Assembly (NCBI RefSeq): GCF_019891545.1
Contig: NZ_JAHDIU010000007.1
Span: 62,001 to 126,000 of the forward strand
Direction: 5' to 3'
DNA: 64,000 nt
From: Flavobacterium coralii
Lineage (GTDB): Bacteria > Bacteroidota > Bacteroidia > Flavobacteriales > Flavobacteriaceae
Shown: positions 1-8,667 of the stretch, one piece after another
How the letters are laid out: each line of letters starts with the position of its first letter
Numbering within the stretch: the first letter of the stretch is position 1
Position numbers and translations under genes: made by a program
The notes under the pieces: model-generated
What the model was told of the DNA's origin: nothing
What the model saw: the letters and a program-made list of their open reading frames with translations, nothing else
Database searches by the model: none

Positions 1-443
1 ATGATAGAAGGGTCTATAACATTTTTTAGCACCAGCTCTTTATCCGAAAGTGTTTTTGCCCTTGCAAGCACTTTGGCTTCAAGCTCGGGGGTTAACGGCA
101 CTGCGGTAGTAACCACAGCTTCTTCCCTTCCGTTAAGCTCATCAAACTGTATGGCAAACTGCTCTGCAACCTGGCCCAGTATGTCGAACCTTTTGTTTTC
201 CTGAAGCAGCCTGAAAAGCCCCTGTGTAATATTTTGCGAACCTGCAAATATTTCCTTAAGCGCCGATTCTTTCATTTCGGCCTTAACGTTAGGGCTTGCT
301 ATAAAGTTCTGAAGCTCTTTGTTATCGTTAATTGTTGTTGCTATAAGGGCCATATCGCTGTTCACCTGTTCGGCGTTGCCTGCACCCTGTGCCATTTCGA
401 GTATTGCCTTTGCATAGCGTATAGCGGCTCTTGAACCTTTCAT
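1..443 (-). CDS. atpH: ATP synthase F1 delta subunit (partial, 3' end outside window)
   Basis: Reading the minus strand from the ATG at 443 gives MKGSRAAIRYAKAILEMAQG and onward, an alpha-helical N-terminal domain typical of the F1 delta (OSCP) subunit. The frame stays open to the window edge (about 147 codons), so the C-terminal part lies outside. Delta forms the peripheral stalk with subunit b and joins F1 to Fo. The gene follows atpF by 13 bases, in the usual order B-E-F-H. It is not in the supplied reading frames as a complete ORF, but the family match is clear by eye. Confidence 0.93.
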   Translation of the reverse strand, partial: MKGSRAAIRYAKAILEMAQGAGNAEQVNSDMALIATTINDNKELQNFIASPNVKAEMKESALKEIFAGSQNITQGLFRLLQENKRFDILGQVAEQFAIQFDELNGREEAVVTTAVPLTPELEAKVLARAKTLSDKELVLKNVIDPSI

Positions 444-456
444 TACCTTTTACGGT

Positions 457-957
457 TTAGTTTAGTTTTACGTCGTCAAGCATTTTATCTACCAGGCTTG
501 CCTGTGCCGCAGCATCAGAAAGCTGTGTTTTAAGTATCTTTTCTGCAATTTCTACAGAAAGGGTAGTAACCTGGTTTTTAAGCTCTGCCATAGCAGCTTT
601 CTTCTCGCTGTCTATAGTAGCTTTTGCCTGCTCTATCATTTTTTCGCCCTGTACCTGAGCTTCAGCCCTGGCATCGGCAACCATTTTCTCTTTAATCTCA
701 CGGGCTTCTTTCAGCATGGCATCCCTTTCAGCCCTTGCTTCCTGAAGTATCCTTTGGTTATCGGCCTGCAGGTTCTGCATTTCTTTGCGTGCAGCCTCAG
801 CAGCGGCAAGCGCAGCGGCAATACCTGCTTCCCTTGCAGTGATAGAAGTCATAATTGGCCTCCATGCAAATTTTACAAGCAGTAAAATAAGCACTACAAG
901 AATTACAGCCTGCCAGAAGAATAAACCTAATGAAAAATCATTTACTAACTTATCCAT
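457..957 (-). CDS. atpF: ATP synthase Fo b subunit
   Basis: The 166-residue protein has one N-terminal membrane helix (about residues 8-30), then the WRPI boundary motif and a long charged Ala/Glu/Lys-rich helix. That is the b-subunit design: the membrane anchor plus the coiled-coil peripheral stalk holding F1 against rotation. Length is normal. It lies between atpE (92 bases upstream) and atpH (13 bases downstream) on the same strand and should be co-transcribed with them. Confidence 0.96.
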   Translation of the reverse strand: MDKLVNDFSLGLFFWQAVILVVLILLLVKFAWRPIMTSITAREAGIAAALAAAEAARKEMQNLQADNQRILQEARAERDAMLKEAREIKEKMVADARAEAQVQGEKMIEQAKATIDSEKKAAMAELKNQVTTLSVEIAEKILKTQLSDAAAQASLVDKMLDDVKLN

Positions 958-1049
958 TTTGTATCGTTATATAAGTGTATAAAGTTTAGCTTTTTTAATC
1001 AATCACTACCTGTAACCAACCGTTACAGGTAGTGTTGAATTCCTTTTTG

Positions 1050-1250
1050 TTATTTTCCAAGGATTAGGGCAGCAAATGCCAAACCTTCTAATAACGCAGC
1101 GATGATAATCATCGCAGTCTGAATCTTACCGGCTGCTTCAGGCTGACGAGCGATAGCGTCCATTGCAGAACCACCAATCTTACCTAAACCTAAACCTGCA
1201 CCGATTACAACTAGACCGGCACCTACTAAGTTAAGAACTCCTACTTCCAT
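1050..1250 (-). CDS. atpE: ATP synthase Fo c subunit (rotor ring)
   Basis: A 66-residue protein made of two glycine/alanine-rich membrane helices joined by the polar ARQPE loop (residues 34-38), as in F-type c subunits. The ion-binding carboxylate is Glu55 in helix 2 (AALLEGLAF). I see no obvious sodium-ligand set in helix 1, so proton coupling is more likely; this is inference. It lies 29 bases after atpB in the operon. Short, but unmistakable by motif and position. Confidence 0.97.
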   Translation of the reverse strand: MEVGVLNLVGAGLVVIGAGLGLGKIGGSAMDAIARQPEAAGKIQTAMIIIAALLEGLAFAALILGK

Positions 1251-1279
1251 AAGTATATATTAAAAAATTAAACTTCAGA

Positions 1280-2455
1280 TTAAATTATAATAGGCTCTTC
1301 CTCTGTATGAGCGTCGTGGTCTTCTTCATGGTGGTGATCTTGTACTGCCATACCGATAAACAGAGAAGACAGCATGGTAAAGATAAACGCCTGAAGAAAT
1401 GCTACAAGCAACTCAATAACAGAAATGAATAGTGTTAAGCCTAATGATATTGGCATATCTGCCACAAGATTTTTACCTACAAACATCATTGCAATAAGGC
1501 TCATAATAACCACGTGACCTGCAGTAATGTTTGCAAACAAACGTATCAATAGCGCAAACGGTTTTGTAAGCGTACCTAATATCTCGATAGGCATTAAAAT
1601 TATCTTCATCGGAACCGGAACATCCGGCATCCAGAAAATGTGTTTCCAATAATCTTTATTAGCACTAAACTGCGTAATGAAATAAGTGAAAAGCGCAAGG
1701 CAAACAGTAACTGAAATGTTGCCGGTTACGTTTACTCCCAGCGGCGTCATGCCTAAAAGGTTAAGAATCCAGATGAAGAAGAAAACCGTAAGCAGGAATC
1801 CCATATATTTTCTGTACTTTTTCTCGCCAATGTTTGGCACTGCAACCTCATCCCTTATAAATATTATAAGCGGTTCTAAAACCCTTCCAAAGCCAGTTGG
1901 CAGAGGACCTTTTTTATATGACTTTGCAAGACCGACAAACATAAGGAACATTAATACGCAAACAAAAAGCATCGTGATAACATTCTTTGTTATTGAGAAA
2001 TCTAATGGCTTTTCATTTTCAGCATGTCCGTGCTCATCAAATTTCATTGTACCATTTGCATCAGTCTTATATATTTTGCCATGATGCATTGCATAATAAT
2101 TTCCGTCTACTTCGGCTACTTCTTCACCATGATGAAACCTTGCAGATGAAAAAACGTGCAACCCATCATCAAACACAATTACAGGAAGCGGAAAACCATA
2201 GTGTTCGCCTGTTGATTCATCAGAAAAAAATACGAAGTCATGAGAATCCTGAAGGTGATGATCAATATAGGCGTTTATTTTATCATTTTTGTCCTGCGGA
2301 GCATGCTCATCTTGGACCGCATGCTCTTTTGTATAAGCTGTAGATCCGGCCTTAATATTAAGGGTATCCTGATCTGGATTAGCGAAAGAAAGCAAAGGAA
2401 ATACAGCGATAAGGGCTGTTAATGTATTCTTGATAAATTTTCCGGAAAACACCAT
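1280..2455 (-). CDS. atpB: ATP synthase Fo a subunit, long N-terminal extension
   Basis: This 391-residue protein forms the proton half-channels of Fo. The conserved a-subunit core runs from about residue 155 to 370, with the essential arginine at Arg305 in LLIRLFANITAGH. Before it comes a signal-peptide-like segment (about residues 8-25) and about 120 hydrophilic residues. Such an extension is common in Bacteroidota AtpB, so the large size is not an error. The C-terminus is His/Asp/Glu-rich (VQDHHHEEDHDAH). It is the first gene of atpB-E-F-H and has its own promoter just upstream. Confidence 0.95.
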   Translation of the reverse strand: MVFSGKFIKNTLTALIAVFPLLSFANPDQDTLNIKAGSTAYTKEHAVQDEHAPQDKNDKINAYIDHHLQDSHDFVFFSDESTGEHYGFPLPVIVFDDGLHVFSSARFHHGEEVAEVDGNYYAMHHGKIYKTDANGTMKFDEHGHAENEKPLDFSITKNVITMLFVCVLMFLMFVGLAKSYKKGPLPTGFGRVLEPLIIFIRDEVAVPNIGEKKYRKYMGFLLTVFFFIWILNLLGMTPLGVNVTGNISVTVCLALFTYFITQFSANKDYWKHIFWMPDVPVPMKIILMPIEILGTLTKPFALLIRLFANITAGHVVIMSLIAMMFVGKNLVADMPISLGLTLFISVIELLVAFLQAFIFTMLSSLFIGMAVQDHHHEEDHDAHTEEEPIII

Positions 2456-2495
2456 CTTATTCTATATCTTAATTTTACAGTCCTGAAATTTTGTG

Positions 2496-2524
2496 CAAAG
2501 GTACATTTTTAATCGACATCGCAA
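2496..2524 (-). promoter_or_regulatory. Predicted promoter of the atpBEFH operon
   Basis: On the minus strand a TACCTTTG box (2496-2503) matches the Bacteroidota -7 consensus TAnnTTTG. A TTG lies 18 bases further upstream (2522-2524) at the -33 position. The site is about 40 bases before the atpB start, so atpB probably begins its own transcript rather than relying on the upstream small membrane genes. Confidence 0.5.
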
Positions 2525-2574
2525 GATGATTGCGGAAAAATTTTTGGGATTATTTCAGCCAGATTAATTGTTTG

Positions 2575-2964
2575 TTACTTATTGTTTAATAAACGTGCTG
2601 TATAATAAGCTTCTATTGCCAAAAAAAGAATGAATACCACAAAAAAGTTGATTTTTTCGGTTGGGTCATCAATCGTTTTAGTAAGTACTGGTCGCGCCAT
2701 AAAATAACTTGCCGCCATTTTTAAGGCAGTTAAAAAAAGAAAAGCATAACCTATCTGCTCTTTGTTTTTAACGCTTATTTTAAGCAATACTGCCAGTATT
2801 ATAACTGTAAAGCCAAAGAAGAAAAGATATACAAGCCAAAGCGGGTAAACAAAGTTATCTGTAGCGCTACTCAGCTCCGGGAGCCGGTATAATAAAGTGT
2901 TGGCTATAAAAAGTATGATAGTGGCAATGGTAATGCCTGCAAAAAATTTTATGCTGTTTTTCAT
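2575..2964 (-). CDS. Small four-helix membrane protein (DUF6168-like)
   Basis: A 129-residue, very hydrophobic protein with four predicted membrane helices (about residues 7-25, 40-62, 74-92 and 105-123). It lies between the AtpZ-like gene (5 bases upstream) and atpB. From memory, flavobacterial proteins in this position are called DUF6168; I cannot verify that here. By position it may be an AtpI-like assembly helper, for example for c-ring assembly or ion supply. No catalytic motif is visible and function is unknown. Confidence 0.8.
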   Translation of the reverse strand: MKNSIKFFAGITIATIILFIANTLLYRLPELSSATDNFVYPLWLVYLFFFGFTVIILAVLLKISVKNKEQIGYAFLFLTALKMAASYFMARPVLTKTIDDPTEKINFFVVFILFLAIEAYYTARLLNNK

Positions 2965-2969
2965 TACAG

Positions 2970-3191
2970 TTATTTATTGAGCTGGTTTACCTGCCTTATT
3001 ACATTATACAGGGCTATGAACACCCCAAGCAGTGTAAATATAATACGGTAAATGTTTTTGGGGTTGGGGTATTCATCATCCAGCCAGCCCCCAAACCAGG
3101 AGAACAGGAAAATGATTATACCCATTTGTATAGGGATATTGATAAGTATAATCCACTTGTGGCGGTTGTTGTTATCCCGCTTGTTGCTCAT
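2970..3191 (-). CDS. AtpZ/AtpI-like F0F1 ATPase-associated protein
   Basis: A 73-residue protein with two membrane helices (about residues 13-33 and 48-66) separated by the GWLDDEYPNPK loop, the design of AtpZ/AtpI family proteins found next to atp operons. Family members help assemble Fo or form a small cation channel with AtpI. The start overlaps the bactofilin gene by 20 bases, so the two are probably translationally coupled. Family assignment rests on layout and context; specific role is inferred. Confidence 0.85.
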   Translation of the reverse strand: MSNKRDNNNRHKWIILINIPIQMGIIIFLFSWFGGWLDDEYPNPKNIYRIIFTLLGVFIALYNVIRQVNQLNK

Positions 3192-3564
3192 TTACTTTAG
3201 ATATTTGCTTTACCGCATTTTTCATAGAACAGGTAGCGGTAAACTCTGCACCCGGCTCTACCATAAGTTTGCCTGTTATAACCTCTCCCATTATAACCGC
3301 ACTGCTTTTAAGGCTAAGTAACTCTTCTACTTCTATCCTGCCTTTAAAGCGCCCTTCTATATCGGCATTTTTACAAATAATATCACCTGTAACCTTACCG
3401 GCAGGGCCAATAACTATTTTACCCCCCGAAGTAAAATTACCCTTTAGTTCTCCGTCAAGCCTAAAGTCGGCTTGCGAGGTTATGTCTCCTGTTATAATAG
3501 TACCCTCAACTATCCTGTTGGTTTTGCCGAGGTCCGGGCTTGTTTTTGGTGCTTTTTCAAACAT
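3172..3564 (-). CDS. Bactofilin (polymer-forming cytoskeletal protein)
   Basis: A 130-residue protein built from short repeating beta strands (GTIITGDI, FRLDGELKG, IVIGPAGKVTGDI, ADIEGRFKGRI, AVIMGEVITGKL). This is the right-handed beta-helix of the bactofilin (DUF583) family, with short disordered ends. Bactofilins polymerise without nucleotide and act as scaffolds for envelope and shape proteins. It starts 11 bases after sprE and overlaps the AtpZ-like gene by 20 bases, so the three genes appear to form one transcript. Confidence 0.93.
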   Translation of the reverse strand: MFEKAPKTSPDLGKTNRIVEGTIITGDITSQADFRLDGELKGNFTSGGKIVIGPAGKVTGDIICKNADIEGRFKGRIEVEELLSLKSSAVIMGEVITGKLMVEPGAEFTATCSMKNAVKQISKVNEQQAG

Positions 3565-3575
3565 GGTGTGGTGTT

Positions 3576-6275
3576 TTATTTTATGGCTGTAAATTCTGTA
3601 AAATTTTTCTTTACCTGTACCACCTTATAATCTTCACTTGAGATGACATAAGGGGTTTCAGCAATTTTATAGTCTTTATAGTCTTTCAGTACAGATATGG
3701 CATCCTCTGCGGCTACTTTGCTGTTAAACCCGTGCATAACCAAAAAGTCAGATTCTGCTGTATAAACATCCTGCGTAAGGATAATTTTGTTGTTAAGCCC
3801 TTCCTTAATATATTTCTGTATCTTTTCTTTCAGTGGCTTTATGCGTGGGTCATTAGGGTTATCAAACTTAAAGATAACCTTCCAGGTACCTGCCGGTGCG
3901 CCAAAGGCAAGCTTTTCGAGCGCGGGGATATCCGTTTTAAGGGTAGCCTCGGCCTCTTTGCCTTCTTCGCTGTTAGGGTATGTAAGCGCAACATAATTAA
4001 GCCCCTGCTTATAAGCCTCTATACCCGCAAGCCTACCGTCGGCACGTGCCTTTAATAATTCAAACTTAGAAACTATCGGTTCTCCTGTATAAATATCTAC
4101 AGCCTCTTCGGTAAGCGGAAGCACTTCGCGCACCTCGCCATTCTCATACCTTTTAAATAAGGCTGCATAAGCCGCCTCAGGGCTTTGGGTTTTACCCGCG
4201 CCCAGTTCAGGGTTCCTGATAATCTCGGCATACCTGCTGTCAGGATATTCCGCCAGTATCTGATTTTTGTAAAGCGCTGCCCTTTCAGGATTTATGATTT
4301 CATAAATTTTATACAGGTTGTATTTAGATGGTAAAACAAGCCTTTCTTCAGGATTGCTAACCAAAAGTTTTTCCAGCTTATCGGCAGCACGCTGGTATTC
4401 CTTAAACTTCTCTTTGTATATCAACCCTAACTGGTAGTATGCAAAGTTACGGTCTTTGGCAAGGCTGTCCAACACGGTTTGCGAAGTTGGCAACTGGCTT
4501 ATGTAAAATTCAGGTGTAAATCTTGGCTCGGCTAATGCGGCATCATTTCCGGCAACGGTAGTAAGCGTGTCTGCATCGTCCGGTTGGTTATTGCGTGCCA
4601 CATTGCGCAACTCTGACGCCCAACGCCAGTTATCGGCCTGCGGGCGGTTGCCCCATTTCTTCTGGAATTCTATCTTACCGTATGAAACATTTGCCGTGTT
4701 GTAAAAGTAGAATTTGCCGCCACCGCCGCCTGAGCTGCCCGGTGCGCCGGGGCCGATACTGCCGGGCTGCCTTCGCGCAAGCTGATTGCTACCCGCTGCC
4801 TGTGCTCCCTGCTTTTGTGCAGATAAGCTGTTACCCCTGTTGGCGGGAACCGTTGCGCCCATTAACGCATCATTACCGCCCGGTGAGCCCATAGGCTGGA
4901 TACCGCCGGAACGCGCTATATTTGCCTGTCTTTGTGCTTCCTCTTCAAGCCTTTTGCGTTCGGCTTCTTCCTTTGCTTTAAGCCTTTCTATATATTCTTC
5001 ATAATAGGTTACCCTGCCTGCTTCAGACAATGAAACAACATGTAAAATACTGTCGTTGCGCTGTGCTATGCCTTCATATTTAATTACATCGGCAAGGTTA
5101 TCCCTTTTCTTTTTGATGCTCCTGAACTCCCTGCTCATTTTGTCGAGGTAGGTCATGGTACTGTCATAATAAAACCCCGCAACAGGATATTTGGCATTCT
5201 CGAAATTAATTTCCGCGATATTCCTGTAGTTGGAAGCCCTCATATAACGATCCTGCGAAGTAGCCCTTAACGACTTGTTATAGTAATAAACCGCTTTATC
5301 ATCTATATCCTGCCTGTCATAAAACAAGGCCACCTGATGGTTTATAATGTCAAGGTATGGCCTGTTCTCCCTGTCTTCAAGAAGGTCGCGGTATTTCTCC
5401 ATAAAGGCAAGGGTATCTCCTGCTTTATAATCAAACTGGCCTGCCTGCATGGCGTGTGCCTGTATTACATACCGCCTCGGCGATTTGCGCTTCATGTCTA
5501 TCACCTGCTGAAAATAAGCATAGGCGCTGTCTGGCTTTTTAGTCTTGCCATACAGTTGTCCTATTATAAAGCGGTAGCGTGCTTTTTCTTCATTCCGGGT
5601 AGTATATTCAACTGCTGTTTTAAGTGCTACGATGGCGCTGTCGGGCATTTCTGTTTTTAGGTATCCTTCGGCAAGCATGGCATTTGCGTCTGCAAATACC
5701 TGGTCGTCAAACTCTTTATCCTGTGCCAAAAGCTCCCTCAGGTTTTTAATGGCTATTTCATCATTGCCCAGGCGCATGTTGGTTTTTTCACGCCACACTT
5801 TGGCAAGGTCTATCTTATCGCTGGTTGGATATTTGTATAAAATGTAGTTAAAAGCCTCTAATGCGGGAACAAAACGGTTATCGTAGTACCGCGACTGCCC
5901 AAGCAAAAGGTGCGCCTCGTCCATCTGGGGGTTTTTCTCGCTGCCGCCAATGTACATAGAGTGTTTTTGTATGGCTTTGGTAGCTTTGGTCTCAGCCCTT
6001 TCAAAATTGGCATTCTTTTTACCGTCCGGCGCCATTTCTTCTTTGGTTGGCTGCATGCGTTCTACCGGCAGCACCTCCCAAAAGTTATCGTTATACGTGC
6101 CGTTAAGCTCTTTAACGCCTGCATCAAGCGCTATGTTGCCGTTATATAAAACATTATATTCTGTTGTAACCGCATGGAAGTTACGGTTAACAAAATTGTT
6201 TTTTTTGGTAGAGCATGCCAAAAAGGCTCCCGCTGCACCAAAAAGGAGAATATATTTATAGGTACTGGTTTTCAA
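3576..6275 (-). CDS. sprE: SprE/PorW: TPR lipoprotein for gliding motility and type IX secretion
   Basis: An 899-residue lipoprotein. The N-terminus is a signal peptide ending in the lipobox FLAC (Cys21), so it should be membrane-anchored. Helical TPR-like repeats cover about residues 110-420. A low-complexity Gly/Ser/Pro/Gln linker spans about 455-520, and more TPR-like helices follow to the C-terminus. Size, order and the N-terminal sequence match SprE of Flavobacterium (PorW of Porphyromonas), needed for type IX secretion and gliding. The only start I can place is TTG at 6275: an in-frame TAA lies 24 bases upstream and no ATG lies between. The bactofilin gene follows 11 bases later. Confidence 0.9.
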   Translation of the reverse strand: MKTSTYKYILLFGAAGAFLACSTKKNNFVNRNFHAVTTEYNVLYNGNIALDAGVKELNGTYNDNFWEVLPVERMQPTKEEMAPDGKKNANFERAETKATKAIQKHSMYIGGSEKNPQMDEAHLLLGQSRYYDNRFVPALEAFNYILYKYPTSDKIDLAKVWREKTNMRLGNDEIAIKNLRELLAQDKEFDDQVFADANAMLAEGYLKTEMPDSAIVALKTAVEYTTRNEEKARYRFIIGQLYGKTKKPDSAYAYFQQVIDMKRKSPRRYVIQAHAMQAGQFDYKAGDTLAFMEKYRDLLEDRENRPYLDIINHQVALFYDRQDIDDKAVYYYNKSLRATSQDRYMRASNYRNIAEINFENAKYPVAGFYYDSTMTYLDKMSREFRSIKKKRDNLADVIKYEGIAQRNDSILHVVSLSEAGRVTYYEEYIERLKAKEEAERKRLEEEAQRQANIARSGGIQPMGSPGGNDALMGATVPANRGNSLSAQKQGAQAAGSNQLARRQPGSIGPGAPGSSGGGGGKFYFYNTANVSYGKIEFQKKWGNRPQADNWRWASELRNVARNNQPDDADTLTTVAGNDAALAEPRFTPEFYISQLPTSQTVLDSLAKDRNFAYYQLGLIYKEKFKEYQRAADKLEKLLVSNPEERLVLPSKYNLYKIYEIINPERAALYKNQILAEYPDSRYAEIIRNPELGAGKTQSPEAAYAALFKRYENGEVREVLPLTEEAVDIYTGEPIVSKFELLKARADGRLAGIEAYKQGLNYVALTYPNSEEGKEAEATLKTDIPALEKLAFGAPAGTWKVIFKFDNPNDPRIKPLKEKIQKYIKEGLNNKIILTQDVYTAESDFLVMHGFNSKVAAEDAISVLKDYKDYKIAETPYVISSEDYKVVQVKKNFTEFTAIK

Positions 6276-6391
6276 TTGTATACAATTTTTATCCTTTTAA
6301 CTGCCAAAAACGCATTTTAGTATAAAGAGGGGTAAAAATACACTTCTTTTTGATAAGAGGGAAATTGTGAGTGCCAAAATTGCAGAAGCAT

Positions 6392-6416
6392 AAAAAAACC
6401 CTGCCTTATGGCAGGG
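6392..6416 (-). terminator. Intrinsic terminator after the ABC transporter operon
   Basis: CCCTGCC (6399-6405) and GGCAGGG (6410-6416) form a perfect 7-bp stem with a TTAT loop. On the minus strand it is followed by a run of T (6392-6398). It lies 12 bases past the stop of the ABC ATPase gene and separates that operon from sprE. Confidence 0.85.
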
Positions 6417-6428
6417 CTAACTTTATTT

Positions 6429-7124
6429 TTAGGCGGCAAAAAACGCTTCGAGTTCGCGGAGTGTTTCGGCAGATGTTTGTATATCTTTAACCACCTCGCC
6501 TTTTTGCAACGCCACTATACGGTTACTTACCTCTATAGTGTGGGCAAGGTCGTGGCTCGATACCAGTATGGTAACTTCCGGGTCATCTGCCAGTTCCTTA
6601 AGCACCTTTTTAAGCCTGAATTGTGTGGTAGGGTCTAAATTGGCAAAAGGCTCATCCAGTATAATTACTTCCGGCTTACCTATAAGTGCTGCGATAATTC
6701 CCACTTTTTTCTGGTTACCCTTGCTCAGGTCGCGCAGGTATTTCTTTTTCTGGAGTATCTCGCCGTTAAAGAAATCTTCATATTGGGTAAGGAAAGCATC
6801 CACATCGGCTTTATTAAGCCCGCGCAGGTCGCCTATGAAATAAAAATACTCTTCCGGCGTAAGGTAGCCTATAAGAAAGGTTTCATCAAGAAAAGCAGAA
6901 GTAAACGGTTTCCATCCTTCGCTTTCGTTTATTTTGATATTATTAGATGTAATATATCCTGCCGATGGCTGTATAAGGTCGAGCAGCAGGCTGAAAAAGG
7001 TTGTTTTACCTGCACCGTTATTACCCACAAGCCCAAAACTTTCTCCTTTAGGTATTTCAAGGCTTGCTATGTTTAAAACTGTTACGCCGTTATATGCTTT
7101 TTTAAGATTATGAACCTGTATCAT
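6429..7124 (-). CDS. ABC transporter ATP-binding protein
   Basis: A 231-residue ABC ATPase with Walker A GNNGAGKTT (residues 34-42), signature LSKGNQKK, Walker B VIILDEPFANLD and H-loop SSHD, all intact and in order. It powers the membrane protein encoded 12 bases upstream (DUF5687). No substrate can be read from the sequence; such short ATPases with DUF5687 partners are usually treated as exporters. It is the last gene of the PadR-controlled unit and is followed by a strong terminator. Confidence 0.93.
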   Translation of the reverse strand: MIQVHNLKKAYNGVTVLNIASLEIPKGESFGLVGNNGAGKTTFFSLLLDLIQPSAGYITSNNIKINESEGWKPFTSAFLDETFLIGYLTPEEYFYFIGDLRGLNKADVDAFLTQYEDFFNGEILQKKKYLRDLSKGNQKKVGIIAALIGKPEVIILDEPFANLDPTTQFRLKKVLKELADDPEVTILVSSHDLAHTIEVSNRIVALQKGEVVKDIQTSAETLRELEAFFAA

Positions 7125-7136
7125 GATTTGCGTGTT

Positions 7137-8606
7137 TTAATTTTTTTGTTTGTATGAATGAAGCGTGGCATATTTTTCTGCCTTATAAATCTTCTCTATC
7201 ATAGAGAATACCTTATTGCGGAAGGCAAAACCGGCTACACCTGCCAGTATTACCAGTATGCTTCCCCACCATTGCCCTATAAGGTTTTCGCCTATTACAT
7301 ACAGCAGCATGGGTACAAGCATTTTAGGCAGCGATATCAGCATGGTTTTTACATTAAACGCTTTTTTGTCGCCAAAAGCCTGCTTGCTCGAAGCAAGGTC
7401 TATAGGGGTTTTTATGTAAGCACCTCCTAACAGTACAAGGTGCGAGTTTACGCCTATATTAAATACTGCCCCTGCTATTATCATTACATATATGTCCCAG
7501 CCATAGTACAGGTAAAAAGAAGCCAATAATGTAGAAGCCAGCGTACCGATTACCACCAGCCACCACTTGGCCGAAATATACTCGCGGTACTGTATGTTCT
7601 GGCTCATCATCAGCGGGTAATAAGCACTGTCCCAGCTTGGCACAAACTGCCCAAATGTAAACAGGAATCCCCCCGTTACAAATATGGCAGCAAACATTTG
7701 CAACATACTGTTGTCATACATTTCCATTGCACCGGTAAAGAACAGCAGCCCGTAAAACAGGAATACCACACTCATTATTACCGTTGTTTTAGAACGCTTG
7801 TTGCGCCTTATAAGCCTTATGTCATTTTTAAGGAAGGTACCCAGTGTGCCATAGCGGTTGAGCCAGCTGTAATTTTCAGTACGGGCTTCTTCCTCTTTCT
7901 GCGAAAGCCCTGTATCCAGGTGCAGGTTACCGTAAAAATATTTATATGTAAGTACCCACAGCGCCAGCAGCGCAATTACAGGTATTACAACCATGTAATA
8001 AGTAGCATAAAGCCCATGGTAAAAAACGCTGGTATAGGTGGTAACATCAAAAACGCTGTAATATTGCAGTGCGCCAAAACCAAGCAGTAGTGCTGTAAAC
8101 ACAGCCAAAAGGCTGTCTTTATTGTTTAAAAGTATATTGAGGAAGTTATTGCAGTAAATAAATGCAAGTATGCCTGTAAACCAAAGCATGGCATTTAGCG
8201 GGTCGTAACTCTCTTTAATTAAAACAATTGTAAACGGCAGCAGGAAAAACAGGTGCGACCAGTTAAAAAAGGAAAGCAGTGTTTTGCCTATGGCAAAATT
8301 TACAATAGTGCTGCGCTTTATGGGCAGTGGCAAAAAGGGCCGGATGTTAATTACCGGCAGCTTTTGCAGGAAAAGCCTGAACACAAGGTCGAAAACAAGG
8401 TAGTACAGCATGTATTTGCTTACTACGGCAAGCGGATCTGAAGTAATGTCAAGCAGCAGGTAGTACCCTCCAAAGCCAAAGGCAAGAAATATGGCTATAA
8501 AGTAGAGTGCACCAAGAACTTTAAACACTGTTAGCACCACATTGCCTGTAAGTGCCGACGACCTGATAAAAGCTTTCCACTCGAGAGCGATAAATTTTCT
8601 GAACAT
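7137..8606 (-). CDS. DUF5687 family ABC-transporter membrane protein
   Basis: A 489-residue protein with about ten to twelve hydrophobic segments and no periplasmic binding domain, matching the DUF5687 family of Bacteroidota. The partner ATPase gene follows 12 bases later, so it is the likely permease. A charged stretch near residues 235-265 (SQKEEEARTE, then RLIRRNKRSK) is probably cytoplasmic. The gene lies 61 bases after three small membrane proteins in the same direction. Substrate unknown. Confidence 0.87.
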   Translation of the reverse strand: MFRKFIALEWKAFIRSSALTGNVVLTVFKVLGALYFIAIFLAFGFGGYYLLLDITSDPLAVVSKYMLYYLVFDLVFRLFLQKLPVINIRPFLPLPIKRSTIVNFAIGKTLLSFFNWSHLFFLLPFTIVLIKESYDPLNAMLWFTGILAFIYCNNFLNILLNNKDSLLAVFTALLLGFGALQYYSVFDVTTYTSVFYHGLYATYYMVVIPVIALLALWVLTYKYFYGNLHLDTGLSQKEEEARTENYSWLNRYGTLGTFLKNDIRLIRRNKRSKTTVIMSVVFLFYGLLFFTGAMEMYDNSMLQMFAAIFVTGGFLFTFGQFVPSWDSAYYPLMMSQNIQYREYISAKWWLVVIGTLASTLLASFYLYYGWDIYVMIIAGAVFNIGVNSHLVLLGGAYIKTPIDLASSKQAFGDKKAFNVKTMLISLPKMLVPMLLYVIGENLIGQWWGSILVILAGVAGFAFRNKVFSMIEKIYKAEKYATLHSYKQKN

Positions 8607-8667
8607 TTTTTGGTGGTTTTATAGTGTTAGTAGCAAAAAGGCACCAAAAGTTACAAAATTTTTTCTG

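Noticed and set aside
1509-1518. Other CACGTG centres (for example in atpB, tex, mnmG) as parS sites
   Set aside because: Their flanks do not match TGTTNC...GNAACA; only the four sites around mnmG do.
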